Source: Diprion similis
Taxonomy: Eukaryota > Arthropoda > Insecta > Hymenoptera > Diprionidae
Direction of reading: 5' to 3'
Length of the DNA: 64,000 bases
Assembly: GCF_021155765.1 (NCBI RefSeq)
Contig: NC_060114.1
Location: forward strand, 19,822,501-19,886,500
The notes beneath the pieces are model-generated. The model saw only the letters and a list, made by a program, of their open reading frames with translations, ran no database searches and was not told the DNA's origin. Shown one piece after another: positions 48,832 through 62,100 of the stretch (its first letter is position 1; each line of letters starts with the position of its first letter). The translations under genes and the position numbers were made by a program.

Positions 48832-51800
48832 TTTTACGCTTAACAAAAGTGACTCTCGTTATTTCCACCCCTGTACACATCTCCATGTACCAGACGCCGA
48901 GCTATCGGGGTCCTGAGTTGAATCAATATTAAAGCGAGTAGGCAGCCGAGATAGGTATTGATAAAAAATACTAGCATTGCGTATCCCTCGCTGAACGCGC
49001 TTCGGCTGCAATCCGAGTTCGAAAATTATAATACAAATTGGACGTCGATGTAGCAACGCGAATCACATGAATATCGCCACCCTCCCGAGCCAATTTTCAG
49101 CGTAACTAATATGCACGGTTGTCTATTCCAGCTGTCGGTGGACAATAGTAAACCTTATCGATTCGGAGGTACGTAATGTGCCTAGTCGCTATTGGTATGT
49201 GCAAGTCGATAATTGATATTACCCTCTCGGTGCCGTTCGTGATTTACCGGAAAATTAGTCAGAGGAGGAGGTGGATTGGCTTCTTAGATACTGCTGAGAG
49301 TCAATCAGGATTTCAGTGAAAATGGTGACGAGGATGGAATGAGAGAGATCCGGTTGCTATGGTAACTCGGTTTGTTGCGCCGCTACCCTACCGTCTGGCG
49401 AAAAAGGACGGAAAAGGCCGCGCCTCCATGTTACACCCTACGGTGGGGGGAAAATACCTAAAATACATTGTTCGACAGTCGAAAATCACCTGATTTAGAC
49501 AGAATCCTCTCAACGGCTACGGTACACTACGGATCATCGTCTCCTGTAGTCCACCTATGAACATGTAAGCATTCATGTATTTATAGCACTATCTCAGGTG
49601 CCCATCCTGAAATTGAGCAATTGAGTACGATTATGATAATTGGCACTTGAACATTGCAATTTGCTCCAAACGTACGAGTGTCGCTTATACACGATATGAA
49701 TATAACTGAGAAGCTCTGCAGACGAGTCTAACTCTACTCCAGGAAAAAAACCCTGCAGTGATCCGTGCTGCAATCAGCCAAAGTGAAGGTATTACTGAAT
49801 CAGGACAATGTAGATGCTCAGCTGTAATGAACACTGAACATTAGGGATAAAGTACAAATCTCCGAGTGTAACACCATTTCTGAAAATTCTTCGACACCCA
49901 TGTTTCTTACGTCGAGCCCAGTCTTATTTATGATGACAGCTCGTCGAGGACCTGTGAGCGAGAATAAAAATGGCGGGAAAGAAATCTGCGGGGAATAGCG
50001 AAGGTCTGCGAGGGCTGCTCGTGGTCCGTCGTACTCATGATCGGAGCTCCGGCCCACACCACACATCCAACTGCTTGCGCGGCGCGCACAACCGCATTAG
50101 CTCGTCTCTTGGTAGTCCGACTCCTGTCCCACGATCAGTGTTCATCGTCGCGTGGCACACAGAGTTGCGCCACAAGTGGTGGAGGCAGGTTCCCGCCAGG
50201 TGTTACGTCGATTTGAACGGTTGAAAGACGGACGCGACCCCAACCATCAGAAACACAGTGCTTTATTGTTTTCAATTACCCGCTGCAGCTTTATTCCCCA
50301 GTACGTTGAATAACCGAAGAATTGTTTTTCGCTCGTCTATTATTGCGCAGAAGAGAAGAAAGGCGGTGTGAGGGAGTAGGAGAGAGGGAGAAAGGGAGAA
50401 AGGGAGACGGAGAGCGAGAGAGAGTGATAAAGAGAAGGACAAACATTAAGGGCAGAGAGGGGTAGAGAAAGCAAGAAAAGGAGAGGAAGAGATTGTGGTT
50501 AGAGGAGTGCTTGATCGATGAGATTCTCTTGAGTTTACAACTGTTGAAGAAAATCTGACGTCCCTGATGATAAAAGCCACGAGTGGATATAGTTGAGAAG
50601 ATTTAAGGGATTCGGTTCAATCGACAAGGAAAAACCTTCGAACTGGTAGATGAAGGGACGCTTCTTGGATATCAGCGATGATACAATACGGCTAAAAAAA
50701 ATTTTTTTTCAACCATCTTAAAAAATACTTGTTACCAGCTGAGGTGAGCTCAATAAATCACCATGACATAGTCCCATCAAAATCATGCATGAAAAATCGT
50801 ACAGCCAATTGTCCAAAAGGCAAAAGAAAGACGCTTTTGTTCAGAACACTATTCGTTGTATATATTCATTCTATTCGCTGCTTCTTGTTACGAATACTCA
50901 CGGGCAATCAGTGTTTCATATCCGTTTCCCGTCGATCGATTAATTGTAATTAAGTTCATATAAGCAAGATGTGACGTGGAATATACCTCGCGATGTTTAC
51001 GTCCCGGGATTGTTTGGGGAAGAATTTGAAAGCCTCGTGTATCAGGGCAGCGAGTAATTCAATGAAAAGACTTTTTCTGAAAATCGATCGAAAACGTTTC
51101 GCATCGCGCACGCAATCACGTGTTTTAAATTAATTCCTCTGCTTTTGTACGCACACGTGTATCTCTTAGTGATTTACACTTTATCTTTGCATGTGTAAAG
51201 GTATTTACATGTTCGCAAGCTATGAACATTCCATCGGTCCCGCAATAATCGACCCTGAGATCTTCCTTCCGGTATACATTGTCCTATTTCGCAAAAATTT
51301 TAGCACGAGCACACATGCGGTGTGGATTTTTTTCCTTTCCAACCCCACGCTCATCACTCACTGATCATTTCTGATGAATGATAGCGGATCAAAGACTGAT
51401 CCGATATAGCTCAGGTTTACAATGGAGGTAATTAATGGCTGTACAGTGGTTTCAGTGGATATTATGGACACGGACAGGAAGCTATCGTAGGGGAGATCGT
51501 GTAATATGGTATGTGCCGGGCACATATCGTGAAGCGCTGTAACCTATGTACCACCCAAGGTGGCACAGATTGAAAGCTCCCTATCATCAACACACATCCT
51601 CTGTCGAGTGCGAACACTAGCTACTTGCCGCAACTGGGCTTCCACCGGTTGTTCAGATCGACCCGCTACATTGATCAGCGCATCTACCAATTGACCCGGC
51701 CAACTTCCGGTCTACCTCTCAACTGTTGGAAAAAACGGGCTACAGAACCCGGGGGAATTTCATTATCTGCTGCGTCTTTTGTCAACTATGGAAGTCGCCT

Positions 51801-54797
51801 CAGAATTGTGAGTAATATTTTAGCCTTTAATTTTCAAAAAACTACGTGTTCTCGACTTTTTTGCTTTTTTGAGCCACCATAAAGAAAGACTTTGAGAATT
51901 CATTGTCCTTGATTTCTCGCAAGAAATCAAATATCAGGTCTGAAGTATAACACAAGCGTCCCTCGGTGCACTTCTGATGCTGTCTTTTTACTCAAATTTA
52001 TTTAGCTACTTTACTTCAACTCAGAACGATGACGGACAGTTTATGAAAGCATTTAGATACGGCCAATCTTTTCGGTTAATTCTAGAGCAAGGAAGATGTC
52101 CGTTAGACTAATTGAACAAGTCACCATAATGATCGTTTAACTGTCTCGAATGTATAATTTCCAAATATTCTTTACTCATTGTCTTCAACCTATGGATCTT
52201 CTCTCGAGGAACAAGAAAATTCTCGCTTTTCGCACTATTTGAATTCTAACCTCGGTTTTCCGTGATTTTTTTCCACTTTATGTTAAAACCTTGAACAAAG
52301 AGTCATTGAACATCTCCAAAGTAGATACCCGAATTATCAAATACGTACTTGCTGGTTCTAATAATTCTCTTCGTAATTTGCTAGTTGGAGTAATCGTGAC
52401 CAAACAAAAGCGAAACGAAATGACAGTCGGGTCAGACGTGGGCGAGTTGGTTAGGGCCGTTTGTTGTTACCATCTTGACGCACGTATCAGTAGCCAGCAC
52501 ACCGTATTATATGTGCTACAAATTGTACGTTATGTTGAGCGAACAACACAACATCATGCCGAAAGAAAACTCGAAGAGGAGTGGAGTGTCTCTTCCATCT
52601 TTGGCTTTCATCTTGATAACGTTTTTATTTTCCCCGAGATGACCTCACGGTAAATTGCCTCGTAGAACGGGCGACGCTTGATATACATTCGTAGATACAT
52701 AGGTGTATATACATACATATTTCACTTATATATCCGTTCCCACGGAGGAAGTACGAAGAAAATCGATTACTTTTTAGTTGTTTACTTTGCTTGCTCTTTT
52801 AATCGTGGGTTGGTTGTTGTTTTTGTTTGTTGTTTTTTTTCCGTTTTTTCCAGTTCTTTTATCGTTCTTTCTTTATAATATCATATATCAATCAAAAACA
52901 ACTTTTGTCGTTAGCCAAAGTTACGCAAATTGTTTCTGATCTCTTCTTCTCCTGCGCAGAAACATTGATTCTTGTCGTTGAAATTCAGTATAACAACGTT
53001 CCTCGATTCGTTAGATTTTAAATCTTACCTTAATCTTCTGGTTCTGATTACCTACGACGCGACAACTGATCAGGATAATAATTGAAAATCGAAAATTCAT
53101 TTATCGTATTGTAATCTACGAAGAAACCAGAGAATCGGGAAAATTTTCTTTTCTTCATAATGGCGTGCGCTGCAGTTGATTGTTTCATCTTCGTTCTTTG
53201 TTCCAAGTTTCAATTAGGTCTTGAATTCATGAACCCCTTCACAAGAATCCTTTCGAGAGTATATAAACGAGTCCGTTCAACCGATTTCTCCCATTGTGTT
53301 CGACCCTCCGCAATGTGAACGTTCGATAACTGGATATATCCTCTAATTATTGCTATTGGCGGGCAATATAATTCCTTTGGCGTGCCATTTGAACCGCGCT
53401 AATTTCTAACCAAGTGTAATGAAAACGGAGGGTTAAGGGGGGAAGGGGGATTATTTTGCAGCTCATGTCATCGATCGTAAAGGCGTTTAACGTCATTTTG
53501 TCGAATTAGAATGCGTAGAACTCAACGGAAAAAATCTTTTGTCGCACGTGATATAGTGATTGAAGATGAATAAATTTCCTTCGAGATTGTCTGCACTCGT
53601 CTTCCAGCTGTGTAAAACGCTTTACGGCTTCCGAATATTTTCACCGTTATTGAATTCCACTCGATCGAGTACTTAGACGACGTCGAATAATGTCGGAGAT
53701 ATATGCAGTTTCATCAAAATCGTAATCAGTATACGGCACGCAACGCGTATTGACAATGCACTTGATGAGTCTATAACGTCACAGTGGACTCAGTATATGA
53801 ATAGGTACGTACACATGAAATATGCTACATAGAAAGCATTCGTGGTTCGTTTATTCCCCGTGACGACTTTTAATTGGAGTTCCTTCTGACGCTCTCCATT
53901 CATCGCGCTCATCGCCTTAAGCCGCACGTATCGCCTTCAATCCTAGGCCATTGTGAAAGAACTATTCACATACACATCGATCGATGTGATGGCGTCCTAA
54001 TAATCCCTTTTTTCTTTCCTTCTTCTCCACTTTACCGTTGTTACCATTACCATCTTACGAAGAGGTTTTGTAGTGACAATTCCACCACCGCATATAGTAG
54101 GTACAGCTCATTAGAGGTCAACAGATAGCCTCGAAGTTTCTGAATATACGTATAATTGTACCAATTGTGCCAAAAATGAAGAGGAAGATGCGAAGTGTGC
54201 ACAGTAATTGCAGATTTAATGCCTTTGGCATTGTACTGGGAATGGCGATTGATACGAAAGGGTATGACATGCACGGACGAGCTGCGGCTAACGCGTGTGG
54301 AGACGATGTGAAGGGGGCAAAACTGCGGGCGGGGATATTCATATCCTGTTTAGAACATGCGTATATCCACCGCGTGTGTACGCACGAGCTGACACCACGA
54401 GCTACACATGTACCGTTAGTAAAACTGCTTGTTAATGCTCGGCGATCTTGTCAAATGTCAACCGTCGTCGTCATATCGCATTTCCCGCCGCTGTGCACAT
54501 TGCACATCAAGTCCAAAGCAGCGTCGGCCCTTCGGAAAAACGTGAAAGAAAAAAAATCCTTCCAAAATTCACTTCACTGTCCATTATTCCAATTCATTGA
54601 ATTCTTCCTCACTTCGAATCGTTGGATCTGCTGCACGTATCGACCGACGAACGCGGAGTTAACTATTTTAGAAGATGATCAACACGTAGTTCATAATTAA
54701 ATTTCTGATGCATGGATAAACTTTTCACACGATGAATCTATTCCAATGAAACCTACAGTTTATAGTACCATGTAACGAGTGCAATTATTTCACGCAG
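48832..54797. other. Region between Atg10 and the first recognised EAAT exon
   Basis: Six kilobases without a recognisable coding exon. The EAAT first coding exon, promoter and leader should lie here. One possible start (ATGATGACAGCTCGTCGAGG followed by ACCT and a GTGAGC donor, about 49931-49954) has the wrong phase to join the exon at 54798. 50350-50500 is a GA-rich purine tract. An open frame of 177 codons at 54167-54700 is not protein-like. Confidence 0.45.
53260..53267 (+). promoter_or_regulatory. Candidate TATA box upstream of the EAAT gene
   Basis: TATATAAA followed about 25-30 bases later by a pyrimidine-rich start-like segment. It lies 1.5 kb before the first recognised EAAT exon. 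The first ATG after it is followed immediately by a stop, so any transcript from here would begin with a non-coding leader. Confidence 0.2.
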
Positions 54798-56708
54798 ATC
54801 ACCGCTGTCAGATGCGGAAAAGCAAGGGCGGATCGGGACTGGGAGGACATCATACTACCCCCAGACACCGAACAAAAGACCACCGAACCGACGGCAACAA
54901 ACGAAAAACTGCCTGAAGCACAACGCCCTGACGATACTGACGGTCCTCGGTGTGGTTGGTGGTATAATTTTGGGCCTGGTTCTAAGAAATGCGCGCAGCA
55001 CAAATTGGCCTTCCCGTGACATAATGTATGTCAACTATGTGGGCGAGCTGTTCCTACGGATGCTGAAGAGCTTAATCCTGCCGCTGATCATGGCCAGTCT
55101 GATCTCCGCTATCGGTTCGCTGGACTTGTCTCTTAGTGGGAAGATCGGGGCGCGAGCGATCGTTTACTACATGGTTACAACCGTCAGTGCAGTTATCACG
55201 GGTTTGTGTCTCAGGATCAACTCTTCAAGTCTCACCCTTTTGTCGTTAAGCTAACGCGGTTTCTTTGGCGCAGGTATCATTCTCGTCATATCCATCCACC
55301 CCGGACGCGGCGACGAGTCGAACATCGAACGAGCCGGAGTTTCGAGAAACGTCACAACGGTTGACACGCTCATGGATCTGGCGAGGAACATGTTTCCACC
55401 GAACTTGGTCCAGGCCTGCATCTCGCAGTATCGTACAGTACTTAAGCCCCAAGCCAACGATACGAACGGTGAGTGTAAATCCGGCGTTACTCATCAACCG
55501 GCGACGATGAGTCGTACCTACCAAAAAGCACTTATTCACTTCAATGCTCCTAATTCCCCCCAGCCAACATTCTGACCTGGAAGATCGAGCACGAATACGC
55601 TGACGGTACGAATATACTGGGTCTCGTTGTGTTTTCAACCGTGCTTGGTATCACTCTTGGAAAAATGGGACCCGACGGCCGACCTCTTCTCCGGTTCTTC
55701 GAGGCTTTGTCATCGGCAATGATGATCATCACAAACTGGGTCATTTGGTAAAGGGTCTTCAGCATCTTGTATCGCGTGTCCGAACCTCTTTCGTTATTAT
55801 CAAAAGTCAATAATCACTTCGTCATCCGACAGGGTATCGCCAATTGGAGTGTTGTTCCTGGTCTCATCGAAGCTCCTGGAAATGAAATCCTTCGAGGTAA
55901 TAATCGGCCAGCTTGGAATGTACTTTATGACGGTGCTCGTGGGCCTCTTCATCCACGGATTCATCGTCCTTCCGTTGATCTACTTTCTCGTTACACGACG
56001 CAACCCGTTCTCCTACGTCTCGAACATGGCTCAGGCCCTGGCAACGGCCTTTGGAACCTCGTCAAGTTCCGCGACACTTCCGGTCGCCATTGGCTGCCTG
56101 GAGGACAGGAACGGCATAGACCCTCGAGTAGCTCGTTTCGTCATGCCGATCGGTGCGACGATAAACATGGACGGAACTGCCCTCTACGAGGCCGTCGCCG
56201 CGATTTTCATAGCCCAAGTCCGTAACGTGAATCTCTCCTTTGGTCAGCTCGTGGCAGTCAGGTAACCCATCGAAGATCCACGCGGCTTTATCGTTGTGCT
56301 GACTTTTTCACCAACTGACGAGTCGTTCGCCACTGTTTCAGCATCACGGCAACCGCTGCCAGCATCGGCGCAGCCGGAATTCCGCAGGCTGGTTTGGTCA
56401 CCATGGTCATGGTTCTTGACACGGTTGGACTTCCGGCCAAAGACGTCACGTTGATCATCGCGGTTGATTGGCTGCTGTAAGGATATTACACGAAGAGTGT
56501 TATTGCAGTTGAATCTTTTCTTTCATTAGTTGAATGACGTCCTCGTTTTCTTTCGCGTTTCAGGGATCGTTTTCGGACGACCATCAACGTGATGGGAGAC
56601 TCACTCGGCGCTGGAATAGTAAATTACCTTAGTCGCAACGAGCTGCGAAATCCAACGCGAGATTCACAGCCGAAAAATAGTGCTGATCACAATACGACGC
56701 CGATATGA
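54798..56708 (+). CDS. Excitatory amino-acid (glutamate) transporter, SLC1 family; first coding exon not found
   Basis: Sodium-coupled acidic amino-acid uptake carrier of the plasma membrane. Exons: 54798-55201, 55274-55468, 55564-55747, 55833-56261, 56342-56476, 56564-56708; phases join to 497 codons. The first exon begins with the last base of a codon and has no in-frame Met before TM1, so a short upstream exon must exist. Seen in order: a cytosolic N-terminus with [17 protein letters not shown]1 ([20 protein letters not shown]), an extracellular loop with NVT and NDTN glycosylation sites, the HP1 tip [12 protein letters not shown]7 [12 protein letters not shown]2 [10 protein letters not shown] and TM8 [12 protein letters not shown]. 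The Arg of DRFRT is the residue that selects acidic substrates over neutral ones. Length fits EAATs; insect Eaat1 is the likeliest orthologue, Eaat2 the alternative. Confidence 0.93.
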
Positions 56709-56854
56709 AGAGGTCGTTGTTGAATTATTGAACCTGCGGAGCGTCGACGGCGAGAAAAATTTTTTTTATGCCGTCTACTGCAAAGACGACAATACATGAG
56801 TCAACATGTATATAATATAAGCTTGTTGGCGGGTATTTCGCGTGCATATATATG

Positions 56855-56860
56855 AATAAA
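56855..56860 (+). terminator. Polyadenylation signal of the EAAT gene
   Basis: AATAAA lies about 147 bases after the EAAT stop codon, followed by TA-rich sequence. Several other AT-rich possibilities exist downstream. Confidence 0.45.
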
Positions 56861-58952
56861 TATATATAATAATATATATATATATGTTACACGTTAAGTT
56901 TTATTGTTCTAATTGACGCTATATACATACATATATGTATACATAAGACGATATTAGGTATTCATCTTGTGATAATTTACCAATTATTATATATTTAAAG
57001 ATACGAAACATTGCTCACACGTCTCAAAATTATAGTTAAATACGAAGCTCTAAGTGACAACAGAGCCGTACACAAGTCACTGTTATTGCCATACGTAAAT
57101 TAGCTTTATATTAGTCGTAGAATTACTAGTCAGAAAGATGTCTTTTATATCTTTAGCTCTCTCTCTCTTCTTTGCTTTCTTTGTCACATTTCTGTATCAT
57201 CTTCAGAAATAATTCAAGTATCCGTACAACTATACAGACATTGTCATTCATTATATTACATAAAGAAAAAAAAAGACAAAAAAAAAAATATGGAACAAAC
57301 AAGAAAGTTTTAAGACCAATTTGAATAAGATCATCAATAATATGAAATCAAGGAGTTTCAACATAGATAGAATTTACTAAAATAGTTTTGGACCAAATTC
57401 TCTTTAAATGTATTTTTCGGTAGGCGTGAATTTTAGTGAAAATAAGTTGCAAAAATCAAAGAAAAAAAAAAACGATAAACTGGAAATTTCGATAGGAAAC
57501 ATTAGAAGAAAAAAGATGTGAATATTTCCGACACGGGAAATTTGTTCTCTCAAATGATTATTCTTCGACACGAGGTACGTGTTCTACGCAGAGAAATATT
57601 TTACGGCATTATGCAATAATTACATGTATACTCACTGCTCGAGGTCTTCGTTAAGATTTTTAGGGCCTTAAAGTGAAAATTTAGGTGCCACTTGATATTT
57701 GGTTGCCCCGTGCGTTATATAGAAATTGTAAATTTTAGGTAAGAAATTCGATACAAATATTTCAATTTGATCTACAATTGATTATGCGGAATTTTACAAT
57801 TTATTCTCATCAGCAGATCGACTTTGATGCCACAAATGGCTATCGAAGACAATGAAGTCGGGCGGTGTTGGAAAATTATAAAAAAAAAGCAAAAAAAATT
57901 TTAAATACGATTTATAATCTGTATGTAATGTGTGTAAGAAAATTTTTGCAGTGAAAAAACGCTTCCAAATTCTTTCCAGGGGCCTGATGACGAACTGTGC
58001 TCTCTATAATAATTATAAGGTATATAACCGTACTATCGTAATAATAGTTATATTGATATATAACGAACCTATGTATTATAATATTATGCAAACGATTGTT
58101 CATTGATAGGAATAACTGTTAATTGTTCAATTTTAATAATAAATATTATTATAAATGATATATATATATATATATATATGAATGATATAACAGAAACTTA
58201 ATATATAATTAAAAGAAAAGAAAAAAACGAAATACTTGCCATATTTACGACTATTAAAATTATTAATACTGTTATTGTATGCATGTATATTATATGTCGG
58301 AATAAAAAATATTAATAATATGTATAACATTCGTGTATGACACATATATACCACGCATTACGTCGAAATAAAGAAAATACAATATTAACGGTGTATTTAA
58401 ATTTTTTTATTCGATTCAATTTGTAGGCCAGTTTCGGGTAATAATTGACAAGAATTAGTCATGAATTGTTTTGATGAAAAAAAAGAGTATTTCCATTTAT
58501 TGATCTGTAGAGATATTATTTTAATCAAACTGAAAAAAATTGGAGGCTGGTATTACGGCGGTTTGGAATTTCGGGGATGAAAATATGTACAATAAAACAA
58601 AGATGAAGCCCGTAATAATTCTCAAGGCTTTGCGTATGTCGCAGTAGACGCACGTATACAACACCTAATTGGATAAACAATCGAGAAAGTATGCGTAACG
58701 GCGTTATTATTGACTAGCTACGATAAATTCCGCAGAACCGAAGGGCGCAGTAATTGCAACCCTCGTGAAATATTTACGTGATTAAATTTCGCAACAGGAT
58801 ATGTTTGAAATATAGGGCAGAATTGAGGACAAGCCGAATGAGATGAAACGAATTTTCCAAAATTTGAATTCGATATTTTGAAGTTGGTTTATATGTACAA
58901 TGTTCTTCGCGTTTTGCTGTTATAAAAATAGACGAATTCGATTCAGGCTCAT
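56861..58952. other. AT-rich intergenic region
   Basis: No coding sequence seen. The stretch has TA-rich runs and A tracts and probably includes the 3' UTR of the minus-strand exon at 58953-59141. A minus-strand AATAAA lies at 58406-58411. Confidence 0.5.
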
Positions 58953-59141
58953 CTATTTGTGCCTATTTTTTCTCTCCCGATTAGCAATCTCTTCAATTAT
59001 GATCTCACTTTCGTTTGCACTCCTCATTAGAAGTTTTATGCCATGATGCAAAGCACTCGCGTAGCTACGAAAGTCCTTGCACAACGATTCGAGTACAGGG
59101 AATAGGATCAAGGATGCTTGCAGGGCCCTGATACCAATTCT
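58953..59141 (-). CDS. 3'-terminal coding exon of an unidentified gene (62 residues plus stop)
   Basis: Read on the minus strand, this stretch is preceded by a good acceptor (CAAAACTTTTCAG) and is open for 189 bases to TAG. The translation looks like a real protein C-terminus: it contains IGIRALQASLILFPVLESL, CKDFRSYASALHHGIKLLM and a charged end, EEIANRERKNRHK. It is predicted to be largely amphipathic helix. The exon begins in phase 0 if the acceptor is used. I found no upstream coding exon in the 5 kb to its right, so the rest of the gene may lie beyond a long intron or outside the window. I do not recognise the family. Confidence 0.5.
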   Translation of the reverse strand, partial: RIGIRALQASLILFPVLESLCKDFRSYASALHHGIKLLMRSANESEIIIEEIANRERKNRHK

Positions 59142-62100
59142 CTGAAAAGTTTTGAAATAGAAGAAAAAAAAAAAATTACAAAAGAGAGAGGCTATACGTG
59201 TAAATCACAACTCTACAGATCCATCACCGTTAAACTATAACTTAAGGTCATGTAGTACTCCTACCTTTACCGACCGAGCAAACTCACCCCACTTTTCTCA
59301 CGATTTTTGGGATATGAAGAGCTTTCCTGAATTTCACGACAAAAGTGTGACGCACTGTCGAAATTTCAACCCTTTACGGTCGTTTGTTTAATCAATATAA
59401 GAAGAAAAATGCTGAGTTTATAGAGTTTTAGAAAATATCTTCTTAAGAGAATTCATTTTTTTTTCTTTATTCTGTTTTGTCACAATTCGTAGGCTCCATA
59501 ATAATCCCACCTTTCCATACCCGAGAAGGAAAAGAGCCGGCTGTCCGGGGTGCACATGCGCCTTGAATGATGAGGATTTCCGCGCTTCTCCTAATGGCGG
59601 TCGAGGTTTCCGTGCTTGTCGAGAGGCGATGGGAGTCCGGGCCGTTTTTTTTTTTCCCAAAGACAAAATAGTTGTGCTTTCGAATCGCTCGGCCGTGCGT
59701 ATAATGACCATTACATGTCAGCACGTGGCTCATTATAGGCGATTGATATTACCGTTCGCTGTTTACGCCAATTGACACCTTACATGGACACCGTCCTTAT
59801 TTACCAGAGGTCAGCTGAACGGGCTGCTGTGAAAAATCGCGCCGTGTTTACAGGGAATTGACTGAGAAAAATAGGCTCCATACCATGGATAATAACGATA
59901 ATAACGATAATAATAGTAATAACAAAAGTAACAATAAATTAAGACGTGGTAAGACTGAAAATATACACCAGAGAAATGGCCGATCGAAGAAATACAACAG
60001 CTGGACGTTTTGAAGAGTAAATTGTCTACAATCATGGCTCACTTCACGGTAAGTAATTAGACGTACACGAGGAGCGTATATTTATATGCGCACTATATTT
60101 CATACGAATAACAGGATTTCAATAATAAATTAAATATAAACTTTTATTTTTTTTAATTATTTCATATCTGGATAATTTGGGGTAAGAATACTAAATTTGA
60201 AAATTTTAATTGTTTTTAATTATTTAATTTTTACCAGTGGCGCTGGTTTTTAATTGGGTACATGTATGAAAATTTAGTAGTTCGTGTCGTGTCTGACAGC
60301 GGATGAACACTTTCTAATTATTTCACATTCCAAATTTCTGCCTCTCTAATTGAATAGAAAAATGCAACATTTTTTACTTGGTTGTGATCAGCTGATGATA
60401 ACTTCTTGGTTATTGCCACATGAACTAGAACACTTGTATACATTTCGCTTGTATACAGTAATAGTGCGAATATTTTCAAATTATCTTGTGGCGCAATTAT
60501 TGGAGATAGATTTTTGTAAGACTCATCGAGACCTTTCCTCTGCCTGTAAGAGTTTAGTCAGCGTTCGCGCAAGTGTGCGATCCCCTTTACACTTGGCTTG
60601 CAAATGTTCTTATATCTCCGAAAATAATGATCTAATTGTAACTAAATGTAGCCTGAATTCTAACCAGACGTTGTAGCTATCCACAGGATAAAAAATAATC
60701 GAAATCGGTTCATTAGTTGTGAAGTTATAAGCCAACATAACACGGACAGAAAGACTTTGAGGTTATGTTTATATGTAAAGAATTTTAGCCACACATTGTA
60801 GCTATCCACGGGAAAAAATGATCGACATCGGTTCAGTAGTTTCGAAGTTATAAGTCAACATAACACGGATAGAAAGACTTCGAGGTTATGTTTATATGTA
60901 GAAAGGATGAAGAGAGAAGAAGAGTTTTACTGAACGCTCGTTATTTCTTACGCTCATGATCCTAATTTGATTTTTTCGTGATAGAAAAAAAGTATAACAC
61001 TACTGTTTCACGGATAGCGGGGAAAAACGCATTCTTACAACTCATAGCGAGACGAATTTGAATAATGTAAAATCAATTTAAAGCGCAAGATGCGTTATCG
61101 CGAGACGCAGGATGAGGTTCGATTTATTATAATTTTACCACGTTTCAGTTCTACTGATGGTTTTTGAAGCTATTCTTAACACGCGATACCACCATAATTC
61201 CGTTGGGGAAAGATATCAGTGGAGATAATAATTTACCCACAACGATTCAGGCCGCTGTTTTAACAGCGCCGGATTCAATTTGACGATTCTTGAAAATGGA
61301 GATCAAAAATTCGTTTCAAATTGGTAAAACTGATTCGTCAGACGTCGTGAATGTGAATATTTTTGATTGATTCTAATTTTTAAATAATGATAAGAAAAGA
61401 AATTCTCACTGTTTGAACAGAGAAAGTATAAATGAGAAATATCTTTTCGCAACTGCAAAGTATGATATTTTTAATTGAGGCCTCGGAAGATCGCGTTTTT
61501 CGCAAATAAATCGAAAAACAAAACCACAAAACTGTTGCACGTCCAACAACATAACAAAACGGAATCTCACATTCTCTCAATTCTTCGACGTCAGACATGC
61601 AAAAGTCGATCTCCATTTTACATAACAAATTAAAATAGTTCGCATAACGTTGAGTGATTATTTTTTTTTTTCTCTCTTTTTTCCGGTCTAATTTATACCG
61701 GTGCTCCACATACACATATATAATTTCTAGCTTCATACATGACATTTAGCGAACAAACTGCTTACTTCATACGTATAAGAGGAATTACGCGTGATTTTGA
61801 AAACCGGTTTATCGGTCTTTACCGTAAATCGTCACGATTTACCTGTTTCGTTTTTATTCAAAATCAAAATTTAGAAGGAGTTGTTGAATCCTACAACCTA
61901 TACCGGTAAAAAATAGTCCATAATTCGCACCACTTAATGTTCCAAAATTACAACAATTCTTTCTATCATCATCAATGATGCAAAGGATATAAATACAACG
62001 CAATATCTCGGGCAAGGATAACGACGTCATAATCAATCTGCGTTTTGGTCTCCACTGAATCGTGCCCGCTTAATGATTCCAATTTCTAATATAGATCACC

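Noticed and set aside
54167-54700. Plus-strand open frame of 177 codons in front of the EAAT exons
   Set aside because: The translation has no recognisable motif, the frame does not match the EAAT exon at 54798, and the region behaves like intron or leader sequence.
61380-61745. 121-codon minus-strand frame near the orphan exon
   Set aside because: AT-rich composition, no recognisable motif, and no splice donor in a phase that would join the exon at 59141.
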